Positions 1 to 6,923 of a stretch of DNA of 19,894 nucleotides are shown piece by piece. The notes under the pieces are model-generated. The model did not search any database and was not told the origin of the DNA. It saw only the letters and a program-made list of their open reading frames with translations. Position 1 is the stretch's first letter; each line of letters begins with the position of its first letter. Location: positions 1-19,894 of the forward strand of contig CACYDE010000084.1 in the NCBI GenBank assembly GCA_902773045.1, given 5' to 3'. Source of the DNA: an uncultured Ruminococcus sp. GTDB lineage: Bacteria > Bacillota > Clostridia > Oscillospirales > Acutalibacteraceae. A program made the translations under genes and the position numbers.

Positions 1-32
1 CGTCCTCCGCCTTGCTCTGCACTCACCGGCAT
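1..32 (-). CDS. 5' end of an unidentified gene running off the left edge
   Basis: An ATG at 32 (or an in-frame GTG at 26) on the minus strand follows the sequence AAAAGGAG and opens a frame reading MPVSAEQGGGR before the window ends. The GTG has the better spacing from the ribosome site (about 9 nt, against about 3 nt for the ATG). Only ten codons are visible, so no function can be given. The 255 bases between here and the next gene hold one 9-bp hairpin (208-249) and no other convincing feature. I saw no strong promoter for this start, only a TACTAT box around 67-72 without a good -35. Confidence 0.35.
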   Translation of the reverse strand, partial: MPVSAEQGGG

Positions 33-207
33 CGTCTCCTTTTGTCCGTCTATTTATTTGGATTGCTATAGTATGTGGGAAGTTTGACATTAAAATCTTT
101 AAAACAGAAATCGGTATAAAAATATTCATTTGTCTTTCGTGGACCGGCAATTCGCTTCGCTGCTGCCGGAAACGCAAATAAGTACAAGTAAATTTTCCCA
201 AACTAAA

Positions 208-249
208 GGTAATACGTCACAGACCCGGACGGAACCGCAGCGTATTACC
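208..249 (-). terminator. possible weak terminator after the zinc-ribbon gene
   Basis: GGTAATACG (208-216) and CGTATTACC (241-249) form a perfect 9-bp stem with a 24-nt GC-rich loop, about 40 bases downstream of the zinc-ribbon stop. On the minus strand it is followed by TTTAGTTT, a poor U-tract, so termination is plausible but not certain. Confidence 0.35.
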
Positions 250-287
250 CTCAATTTGTTATTTCGTCAATATAACAACAGTATCAA

Positions 288-782
288 TCAATTTTCGGAA
301 TTTTCCTCGGACTGAACCTCAGTCTCGCCGATCGGCTCAGCTTCTGCTTTGACCTCGGTCTCAGCCTTTGTCTCAACGTTCACTGGCTGCGGAACGGTAT
401 GAGTTGCTGTATAAGCGTTTGTAAAATCAAGAGTCTGACCGCATCTCTTGCAGAAAAGACTGTCGCAGGAATTCGGGCAGTGACATCTCGGGCATACAAC
501 GCTTCCGCTTGCCGCCGTGAGCGCGTCCTGAAGAGTCTTAAGCTCATTGATGAGAACAGTGATCTCACCTACATACTGATCTATCACGTTTTGATCGGTA
601 TTTCCGGAAACGTGAGTATCATAAACATATCTTCCGAGGGTTTCAAACTCAGCCGAGATCTTATTTTTAAGCTCTGCGGAAGAAACCCTTGCTCTTGATC
701 TGTCCACAACCTCCGCAGTCTTATTACCGAATGCGTCAACAGCTGCGGCAACGTTAACAATTACATCGTCCAATAAACTCAT
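288..782 (-). CDS. Zinc-ribbon protein with helical N-terminus, unknown function
   Basis: A 164-residue protein with three parts. Residues 1-92 look helical and polar, with no membrane segment. A small cysteine cluster follows, with CPRC at 97-100, further cysteines at 102 and 106, and CKRC at 111-114; this is the two-CxxC layout of a zinc-ribbon. The last 45 residues are a low-complexity Glu/Thr/Val-rich acidic tail. Such short ribbon proteins are common in Clostridia, usually without an assigned role; the ribbon probably binds zinc and may serve in protein or nucleic-acid contacts. The ATG is preceded by GGGAGGA at good spacing. It is monocistronic, with its own extended -10 promoter (885-893) and an inverted repeat in its leader. 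The ribbon assignment is firm; the function is unknown. Confidence 0.85.
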   Translation of the reverse strand: MSLLDDVIVNVAAAVDAFGNKTAEVVDRSRARVSSAELKNKISAEFETLGRYVYDTHVSGNTDQNVIDQYVGEITVLINELKTLQDALTAASGSVVCPRCHCPNSCDSLFCKRCGQTLDFTNAYTATHTVPQPVNVETKAETEVKAEAEPIGETEVQSEENSEN

Positions 783-802
783 TTTAAAATCCTCCCTTTT
801 CT

Positions 803-830
803 GCCGCTGCCGAATTATTTTCGGTGCGGC
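803..830 (-). promoter_or_regulatory. 5'-UTR hairpin just upstream of the zinc-ribbon ribosome site
   Basis: GCCGC (803-807) plus CCGAA (810-814) pair with TTCGG (820-824) plus GCGGC (826-830) around a 5-nt loop, giving ten base pairs interrupted by a small internal loop. On the minus strand it lies between the promoter and the GGGAGG ribosome site, so it is in the transcript. No U-tract follows. It could stabilise the mRNA or tune translation; I do not recognise it as a known riboswitch. Confidence 0.45.
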
Positions 831-884
831 TGTCTTGTTTTATTGTCTACTAATTTGAAATGCAATTTATAAAAATGCGAATTC

Positions 885-893
885 ATTATACCA
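885..893 (-). promoter_or_regulatory. Extended -10 promoter for the zinc-ribbon gene
   Basis: The minus strand reads TGGTATAAT here: a perfect TATAAT with the TGn extension. The -35 position (GTACTT at 17 nt) is poor, which is tolerated in extended -10 promoters. It lies about 100 bases upstream of the start codon. The rest of the 783-1001 gap is AT-rich; a weak inverted repeat, ATATAC...GTATAT (968-988), follows the nucleoside-kinase gene and could be its 3' end. Confidence 0.65.
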
Positions 894-1001
894 CTTAAAA
901 CAGTAAAAGTACAGAACAAAATGTTAATTTTTTGTTTATTTTAATATTTCGTCAATTTGCCGAATTTATATACATACATATTGTATATTTAGCAACTTTA
1001 A

Positions 1002-1973
1002 TCAGTATTTATATTTTCCTTTTCCCAAAAATTCCCTCATGAGCGAATCTTCGGGAACATAGCTTTCCGGGATCTCTACAAATTGTTTGGCTCTCTCGAT
1101 CAGATGTCTTGAATAGCCGTATTCCTCGCTTTCGGGCGAAATCTCCTCCAAGATCGGAACAGCTTCCGCCGCCGTGATGCATGGCTCATAAATGTGAATG
1201 GAATTTATGGTTATATCTCCCGAATATTTAAAAGGAACTATGTATTTCTTTTCACCGAAAAGTACGTTATCCCACATTCCGAGAGTATGTTCGGCGGAAC
1301 TTCCTCTGAATTTGTAATCGCGGACTACTCTTCTGAAAAGTCTCAGCTCCGCAGCCGTAAGAAGATAACCCGAACGATTGGATCCTCTTATTCCCTGTTT
1401 TACGCTTATGTATATCTTTTTAAGGCCGAGTGTCGATCTGACATGACGGGTAAAAAGAGGATTAAGCGCATGGATACCCTCGATGACAGCGATAGAATCG
1501 TTTCCGAGATTGACTCTGACGGTTTCCTGTTTCGGAGAGCTTTTCGCAAAATCAAACTGGGCGATATCGCATCTTCCGAATTCAAGAAGCTCGGAAATGC
1601 AGGTTTCTATCAGAGGGATATTCAGAGCATGAACGGTTTCAAAATCAGGTTTTCCGCTTGGTGTTTTCGGGCAGCTATCCTTTCCGTGATAGAAATTATC
1701 CATTGAAATTATCTCGGAACCGCAGCCGAGTTTTTCAAACTCCTCACGGAGAATATGAGCGGTCGTGGTTTTTCCCGAGGCCGAAGGTCCTGCAAGCATA
1801 ATGACCTTACATCTGTTTTTTGAATTAAGGATACTTTTGGCAATATCACTTATATCCGTTCTGTAAGCTTCCTCAGCCATGAGAACGAAGCCGCGGGGAT
1901 CTGTTTTTGCGTATTCGTTGATCTGATCCAATGTCAGCGCATAACGTCTGTATGAATTAGTAATGTTCTGCAT
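1002..1973 (-). CDS. Uridine-kinase-like nucleoside kinase (PRK/UPRTase kinase family), short form
   Basis: The 323-residue protein carries a Walker A motif, GPSASGKT (62-69), about 60 residues in. It also has the family signatures SMDNFYHGKD (the family usually has D-x-Y) and VIEGIHALNP, which place it in the phosphoribulokinase/uridine kinase superfamily. The likely reaction is phosphorylation of a nucleoside, probably uridine or cytidine, from ATP or GTP in the cytoplasm. Many Clostridia encode a version of about 550 residues with N-terminal TGS and tRNA-SAD-like domains; here only the kinase half is present. The chosen ATG at 1973 has AAAGGA about 12 nt upstream; a TTG at 1985 sits directly against that site and is less likely. 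It overlaps the hemZ stop by 17 bp and ends the recJ operon. Kinase family: confident. Substrate: inferred. Confidence 0.85.
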   Translation of the reverse strand: MQNITNSYRRYALTLDQINEYAKTDPRGFVLMAEEAYRTDISDIAKSILNSKNRCKVIMLAGPSASGKTTTAHILREEFEKLGCGSEIISMDNFYHGKDSCPKTPSGKPDFETVHALNIPLIETCISELLEFGRCDIAQFDFAKSSPKQETVRVNLGNDSIAVIEGIHALNPLFTRHVRSTLGLKKIYISVKQGIRGSNRSGYLLTAAELRLFRRVVRDYKFRGSSAEHTLGMWDNVLFGEKKYIVPFKYSGDITINSIHIYEPCITAAEAVPILEEISPESEEYGYSRHLIERAKQFVEIPESYVPEDSLMREFLGKGKYKY

Positions 1974-3420
1974 AGAAAGACTCAATCCTTTCTTTGCGTT
2001 TTAAAATTTCATCAAATCTGTTTATATATTCGTATGGATATTTATAGTTAAATATTCTTTCAAGGGTATCTTTTTTTTGATCCTTGAGTTTACTCACTGC
2101 TCCCGCGCCGCAGGCAAGGATAGTGTGAGTTTCGTCCATGATAAAGACGTTGTATATCCCTTCCTTTCCCTTTTTCGACCATCCCGTATTTTCAAGATTT
2201 CCCACCATACGGCTCTGACGATAGAGATAGTAGGGATAATAGCCGTTCCCGTGGAGTTTATCGTTCGCATAGGAAAGCATTTCCGCGGTAGCTTCCGCTT
2301 CCTTTTTGTCGAGAGTTTTTCCGTCCTTTGTCAATGTTGACGCACGCTTCATTGAAAGAGTGTGGATCGTAATGCTCTCGGGGGCAAGCTTTGTTATTCC
2401 GTCAAGGGTATTTCTGAAACTTTCGGGCGTATCTCCGGGAAGACCTGCTATCAGATCCATATTTATATGTTTGAAGTTATATTTTCTTGCCAGATCGAAC
2501 GTTTCAAAAATCTGAGCGGCGGTATGGCGTCTTCCGATATTTTTCAATACCTCATCATTAAGAGTCTGAGGATTTATGCTTATCCTGTCGACTCCGCATT
2601 CCATAATGGCTTTCAGTTTACCCTCGTCTATTGTATCGGGACGTCCTGCTTCAACGGTGAATTCTCTGCATCGGCTCATGTCAAAGCGTTCTCTCACTGT
2701 CATCAGAACTCTTCTCATCTGATCGGCGCTCAGCGTTGTCGGAGTTCCTCCTCCCATATAGACCGATTCAAGCCGAAGCTCGAGTTTTTTTTCATACTCT
2801 GCCGTTGCTTCAAGTTCTCTGCACAAAAGGTCAACGTAGGGTTCAACAAGATTTTTCGTTCGCTCAACGGAAGCCGAAACAAAAGAACAATAACTGCAGC
2901 GGCTTGGGCAAAACGGTATCGAAATATAGAGGCTGTAAGACTTCTCTCCGGAAAGAGCCAAAATCGCTCTTTCATTTTTCTCCGTTTCCACAGTCAGTTT
3001 GGTTTTCTCGTCACTGACCATAAATTTATTGAGAAAATAATCAACAGCATAGTCAAATCCGTGATCAAACGCAAGACGTCTGAACAGCTTTATCGGGCGA
3101 ACCCCTGTGAGGACACCCCAAGGCGGACGAACCTCGGTCAGCTTCGTAAACTTTTCGAAGAGCATCAAAGCCATCTCAAGCTCTAAATTATCATTGTCGA
3201 AAGAAAAAATTCTTTCTTCTTTTTCGTAAAAATCTCCTACACAAACCTCGGCGGTGATGACAACCTCACCGTGCTTCTCGTTATAACCTGTATAAATATA
3301 CGGAGGCTGTAATTCTTCGGGAATTTCTCTTTGAATTTCAAGCCTTGTATTCGGAAAAAACAATCTTGTAAGATTTTCCATCTCATAATGGAAGTTATGG
3401 TTATTAATATATATTATCAT
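1957..3420 (-). CDS. hemZ: HemZ, oxygen-independent coproporphyrinogen III dehydrogenase-like radical SAM enzyme
   Basis: A 487-residue radical SAM protein. The cluster-binding motif CPSRCSYC supplies cysteines 171, 175 and 178 for a [4Fe-4S] cluster, followed by the SAM-binding MGGGTPTTL stretch near residue 223. The N-terminal 160 residues contain PPWGVLTGVRP, characteristic of HemZ rather than HemN/HemW. The family is thought to convert coproporphyrinogen III to protoporphyrinogen IX anaerobically using SAM, although some HemN relatives are haem chaperones or methylases. No other haem gene is in the window. The start overlaps the upstream MBL gene by 17 bp with only a weak ribosome site (GGCAG), suggesting translational coupling. 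Length and motifs are normal. Confidence 0.92.
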   Translation of the reverse strand: MIIYINNHNFHYEMENLTRLFFPNTRLEIQREIPEELQPPYIYTGYNEKHGEVVITAEVCVGDFYEKEERIFSFDNDNLELEMALMLFEKFTKLTEVRPPWGVLTGVRPIKLFRRLAFDHGFDYAVDYFLNKFMVSDEKTKLTVETEKNERAILALSGEKSYSLYISIPFCPSRCSYCSFVSASVERTKNLVEPYVDLLCRELEATAEYEKKLELRLESVYMGGGTPTTLSADQMRRVLMTVRERFDMSRCREFTVEAGRPDTIDEGKLKAIMECGVDRISINPQTLNDEVLKNIGRRHTAAQIFETFDLARKYNFKHINMDLIAGLPGDTPESFRNTLDGITKLAPESITIHTLSMKRASTLTKDGKTLDKKEAEATAEMLSYANDKLHGNGYYPYYLYRQSRMVGNLENTGWSKKGKEGIYNVFIMDETHTILACGAGAVSKLKDQKKDTLERIFNYKYPYEYINRFDEILKRKERIESFYAEHY

Positions 3421-4060
3421 AAAAATTACTGCCTATATATGGATTATATAATCTTTCGTCTTCAAGTGTAGTCGTCAGATTGTGACCGGGATAAACGGTA
3501 TAATCACCCTTTAAAGCTGCCAGCTTGTCAAGTGACTCTTTCATTTCCTTATCGCTTCCCGTAGGGAAATCGGTTCTTCCGTGAGAACGATAAAACAACG
3601 TATCTCCCGAAAATATCTTGTCGTCACAAACGAAACAGACCGAACCGGAAGTATGTCCCGGCGTAGATATTATTTTGAACACACTCTCACCGAGCGTTAT
3701 TACATTGCCGTCATGAAGAGCGACATTACATTTCACGGGTTCAAGCGGTAAAGACAGAAAATAACGTGAAAGATTGGAGAATGGATCTTCAAGCATCGAA
3801 ACGTCTTTCTCACCTATTGCGACTTCGGCTTTTCCCTCAGTCTTTTTCAAAATCGAGGATACTCCGCCGATATGATCGCAGTGACCGTGAGTCAGGAGAA
3901 TATATTTCAATTTTTCATACCCGATTTTCGAAAGAACTTTGTCAAGTTCAGCCGTAAAATCGCCCGGGTCGATCACCGCACAATCCCCCGTGGCGTTATC
4001 CGTCACGACGTAACAGTTAGTCGCAAGGTCGGAAACCAACACTGTTTTAATATCTATCAT
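3404..4060 (-). CDS. MBL-fold hydrolase, glyoxalase II-like (YqgX/YcbL type)
   Basis: A 218-residue metallo-beta-lactamase-fold enzyme. The metal-binding motif THGHCDH gives H58, H60, D62 and H63; H136 (TPGHTSG), D153 (SGDTLF) and H193 (YPGH) complete the binuclear zinc site. Size and motifs match the short glyoxalase II-like group that cleaves thioesters such as S-lactoylglutathione or related thiols. It lacks the C-terminal helical domain of classical GloB. Clostridia usually lack glutathione, so the natural substrate is unclear. A strong AGAGGTGAT site precedes the ATG. Its place between dtd and hemZ is conserved in many Clostridia, but a functional link to either is not established. Confidence 0.9.
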   Translation of the reverse strand: MIDIKTVLVSDLATNCYVVTDNATGDCAVIDPGDFTAELDKVLSKIGYEKLKYILLTHGHCDHIGGVSSILKKTEGKAEVAIGEKDVSMLEDPFSNLSRYFLSLPLEPVKCNVALHDGNVITLGESVFKIISTPGHTSGSVCFVCDDKIFSGDTLFYRSHGRTDFPTGSDKEMKESLDKLAALKGDYTVYPGHNLTTTLEDERLYNPYIGSNFYDNIY

Positions 4061-4088
4061 TCATATCACCTCTGTATTCAATAATAAA

Positions 4089-4120
4089 CCGAAAATTCGG
4101 CGGGCAAAGAAACCCTGCCC
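4089..4120 (-). promoter_or_regulatory. Hairpin pair between dtd and the MBL gene
   Basis: In the 124-base gap, GGGCA (4102-4106) pairs with TGCCC (4116-4120), and next to it lies the near-palindrome CCGAAAATTCGG (4089-4100). On the minus strand the pair is followed by TTTATTATTG. It could be a weak attenuator or a processing site between the upstream and downstream halves of the operon, but stems are only 4-5 bp, so this is tentative. Confidence 0.3.
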
Positions 4121-4155
4121 CCTGCATTTAAAAACCGTAAATTATGGATAGTGGT

Positions 4156-4183
4156 TTGACAACAGGATAAACGATACTATTAT
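4156..4183 (+). promoter_or_regulatory. Candidate plus-strand promoter pointing antisense into dtd
   Basis: TTGACA (4156-4161), a 16-nt spacer, then TATTAT (4178-4183) is a near-consensus sigma-A promoter on the plus strand. No plus-strand gene follows; transcription would run antisense through the 3' end of dtd. It may be a chance match in AT-rich intergenic DNA. Confidence 0.35.
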
Positions 4184-4184
4184 T

Positions 4185-4640
4185 TCAGTAATGAAGATCG
4201 TTTGAGTCTATCACGATCGTTACGGGTCCGTCATTAAGCAGAGAAACCTTCATATCCGCCCCAAAAACACCCTTCTGAACGTTATCCGTCCCGTTCTCTC
4301 TCAGCTTTTCACAAAAAAACTCATAAAGCGGTTCGGCCTTTTCGTGACGTGCGGCGGAAATATAACTCGGACGCCTTCCGTGACTGCAATCACCGTAAAG
4401 GGTAAAATTGGAAATGACAAGAGCCGAACCGCCGATATCATTCACCGAAAGATTCATTTTGCCGTTTTCATCGCTGAAGATCCTAAGTCCCGAGATTTTT
4501 GACGCAAGAGCCGCGGCTTCCTTCTCCGTGTCGTTTTCATGAACGCCGAGAAGAACCAGAAGTCCGCTTTCTATCTCACCTTTGATCTCATCGTCAACCT
4601 TGACGCAAGCGAAAGAAACTCTTTGAATAACCGCTTTCAA
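4185..4640 (-). CDS. dtd: D-aminoacyl-tRNA deacylase (Dtd), TTG start
   Basis: Dtd hydrolyses D-amino acids (and glycine mischarged on tRNA-Ala) from tRNA, a chiral proofreading step in the cytoplasm. The 151-residue protein starts (M)KAVIQRV, the canonical Dtd N-terminus. It carries the cross-subunit Gly-cisPro motif DGPVT (G138-P139). The first active-site motif reads SNFTLYGD (77-84), where most family members have SQFTL, so Asn replaces Gln. An ATG 13 codons upstream gives a longer frame, but the TTG at 4640 has GAGGAGG 7-8 nt before it and restores normal family length. It follows the relA stop by 19 bases, with its ribosome site in the gap and relA tail, so the two are probably co-translated. 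Confidence 0.93.
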   Translation of the reverse strand: MKAVIQRVSFACVKVDDEIKGEIESGLLVLLGVHENDTEKEAAALASKISGLRIFSDENGKMNLSVNDIGGSALVISNFTLYGDCSHGRRPSYISAARHEKAEPLYEFFCEKLRENGTDNVQKGVFGADMKVSLLNDGPVTIVIDSNDLHY

Positions 4641-4659
4641 ATCTTCTCCTCCTCTTCTG

Positions 4660-6873
4660 TCAGCCTGCCGTTCTTTCAACGGACGTTACGCCTTTGACAG
4701 CCATAAGACGGGAAATAATATCACGAAGATGCGATTTATTTCTGACTGTAATGTTAAAAGTTATGACCGCAAGACCGTTTCCTGTGGTTTTTGAACTCAT
4801 ATTATGAATATTTATCCTCATGTTTCCAAGCTGACCGGCAAGATCGGCAACAAGTCCCGTTCTGTCATAAGCTCTGATCTCAATGAGCGTTCTGAACGAA
4901 CTGTTGATGGATTCTGACCAGCGAGCCGAGATCCAGCGGGTGGGGTCTTCGGCATCTTCAATATTCTCCGGAACATTCGGACATGAACGCTTATGAACGG
5001 ATATTCCGTGACCTTTGGTAATAAAAGCAATAATTTCATCACCCGGAAGAGGTGTACAGCATTTGGAAAGTTTGATATCGACATCGTCCATTCCATCAAT
5101 AAGAACGCCGCTCTTTGAAGCTCTCGATTTCGGTTGTTCCTCAACGATGGGAACAACGTATTCCTCTTCAACGCCTTCTGCTTTTTTCTTCTCTTCGAGA
5201 AGCTTTGCGTATTCCTCTTTTATCCTCGGCATTAATTTCCAGAGAACTGTTCCGCCGTAGCTTATTGAAGCATAGAAATGATCCATCGAAGGAATATTTT
5301 TCTTTTTCAGGATCGGCTCCATCATGGCTTCAAGTTCTTTTTCGTTAAGCTCAAATCCGTTTTTCTTACATTCCTTTTCAAACTCCGCTTTTCCGAGAAC
5401 GATATTTTCCTCTCTCTTCTCCCGCTTGAACCACTGTCTGATCTTGTTTCTCGCATCGCTTGTTTTTACGATTTTGAGCCAGTCGCGGCTGGGACCCACG
5501 GATCCCTCTTTACCGGTGATTATTTCTATTATATCTCCCGTTTTGACAATGTAATCTATCGGAACTATCCTGTAATTTGCCTTTGCTCCAAGCATTCTGT
5601 TTCCCACAGCGCTGTGGATCGCATACGCAACATCTATCGCAGTGGAACCCATCGGAAGGTTTATAAGTTCCCCTTTCGGCGTGTAAACGAAAACCTCGTC
5701 CGATGAAAGATCGGTTTTTATATCTTTGATGAGCCTTGCAGGATCGTGGTTATCCGCCTGGTTTTCAAGCATTCGGCGAATCCACGCAAGCTGTTCGTCC
5801 ATTGAACCCTTTCCGGACATTCCAAGCTTATATTTCCAGTGAGCGGCAATACCGTATTCCGCAGTCTGATGCATTTCGTAGGTTCTGATCTGAACCTCAA
5901 AAGGAACGCCGTCCGAACCGATAACCGTGGTGTGAAGCGAACGGTAAAGATTCGGCTTCGGAGTGGAAATGTAATCCTTGAATCGGTTCGGAAGCGGCTG
6001 GAACATATCGTGAACTATTCCCAGAACATTGTAGCAGTCGCCAACCGTATCGACAATCACACGAACGGCATATATGTCATAAATCTCTTCGAGAGATTTT
6101 CCCTGTATAATCAGCTTCTTATATATCCCATGGATACTTTTTACACGTCCGCTGACTTTTGCGTTATTTATATATTCGGAAACACGATCCGAGATCTGTT
6201 TCATGATCTTGTTTATAAAGCCCTGACCGTCCGCCATATTGTTTTCAAGATGAGTTTCGATCTCCTTGTAGCCGATCGGATCAAGGTACTGCAAAGAGAG
6301 ATCCTCCATTTCGTCTTTGATAGCCTTGATACCGAGCCGATGAGCGATCGGGGCGAAAACCTCCATGGTTTCAAGGGCGATATCTCTTCGCTTCTGTTCT
6401 CTCATGCAGTCTATCGTCCTCATATTATGCAGACGATCCGCAAGCTTGATTATTATTACGCGTATATCGTCTGCCATGGCGATCAGCATTTTTCTGACGT
6501 TCTCAGCCTGACGTTCTTCGCGAGAGGTGTACGCTATCTTGCTGATTTTTGTAACTCCGTTAACGAGATTAGCCACGTCTTTTCCAAACTGAGCTTCAAC
6601 TTCTTCTAATGTTACGGGGGTATCCTCTACGACATCATGAAGCAGCGCTGCAGCAACAGAATCTGTGTCCATTCCGAGATCAACAATAATGCAGGCGACC
6701 GAAGTCGGGTGGAGAATATAGGGAACTCCCGAAATGCGTCTCTGATCTCCGTGCATTTTTTCTGCGAGACGATAAGCTCTGTCGATCTTCTCCATATCAT
6801 AATCACCGGAGCTTTTTTCAAGAAGTTCGCAAAGTTCCTCGTAGTCCTGATAATATTTTCTGTTTGCAGCCAT
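4660..6873 (-). CDS. relA: Bifunctional (p)ppGpp synthetase/hydrolase, RSH family
   Basis: The 737-residue enzyme makes and degrades the alarmone (p)ppGpp in the stringent response. The domain order is complete. The HD hydrolase comes first, with H55 and HDVVEDT (79-85). The synthetase has RFKDY (297-301), YRSLHTT (310-316) and EVQIRT (326-331). A TGS domain (about 392-460), a helical region, a Cys-Cys zinc-finger segment (SKCCTPLPGD) and a C-terminal ACT domain (about 660-735) follow. The RFKD motif in the synthetase loop is typical of bifunctional Rel enzymes rather than synthesis-only RelA of proteobacteria, and the intact HD residues agree. The ATG follows GAGAGGTG. It lies 50 bases after recJ. 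In many Clostridia apt sits between recJ and relA; here it does not. Confidence 0.97.
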   Translation of the reverse strand: MAANRKYYQDYEELCELLEKSSGDYDMEKIDRAYRLAEKMHGDQRRISGVPYILHPTSVACIIVDLGMDTDSVAAALLHDVVEDTPVTLEEVEAQFGKDVANLVNGVTKISKIAYTSREERQAENVRKMLIAMADDIRVIIIKLADRLHNMRTIDCMREQKRRDIALETMEVFAPIAHRLGIKAIKDEMEDLSLQYLDPIGYKEIETHLENNMADGQGFINKIMKQISDRVSEYINNAKVSGRVKSIHGIYKKLIIQGKSLEEIYDIYAVRVIVDTVGDCYNVLGIVHDMFQPLPNRFKDYISTPKPNLYRSLHTTVIGSDGVPFEVQIRTYEMHQTAEYGIAAHWKYKLGMSGKGSMDEQLAWIRRMLENQADNHDPARLIKDIKTDLSSDEVFVYTPKGELINLPMGSTAIDVAYAIHSAVGNRMLGAKANYRIVPIDYIVKTGDIIEIITGKEGSVGPSRDWLKIVKTSDARNKIRQWFKREKREENIVLGKAEFEKECKKNGFELNEKELEAMMEPILKKKNIPSMDHFYASISYGGTVLWKLMPRIKEEYAKLLEEKKKAEGVEEEYVVPIVEEQPKSRASKSGVLIDGMDDVDIKLSKCCTPLPGDEIIAFITKGHGISVHKRSCPNVPENIEDAEDPTRWISARWSESINSSFRTLIEIRAYDRTGLVADLAGQLGNMRINIHNMSSKTTGNGLAVITFNITVRNKSHLRDIISRLMAVKGVTSVERTAG

Positions 6874-6923
6874 AAAATCACACCTCTCTCATACTTTTCA
6901 TAAAAGACTGTATACTCAAAGAT

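Noticed and set aside
142..169. Inverted repeat CCGGCA...TGCCGG as a terminator
   Set aside because: The stem is 6 bp with a 14-nt loop and no U-tract on either strand.
968..988. ATATAC...GTATAT as a terminator of the nucleoside-kinase gene
   Set aside because: Only A-T/G-C weak pairs and no U-run; mentioned in the promoter entry but not listed as a feature.
2362..3186. A 274-codon plus-strand open frame opposite hemZ
   Set aside because: Shadow of hemZ; no recognisable motif and no ribosome site.
5839..6609. A 256-codon plus-strand open frame opposite relA
   Set aside because: Complement of the HD and synthetase region of relA; no independent support.
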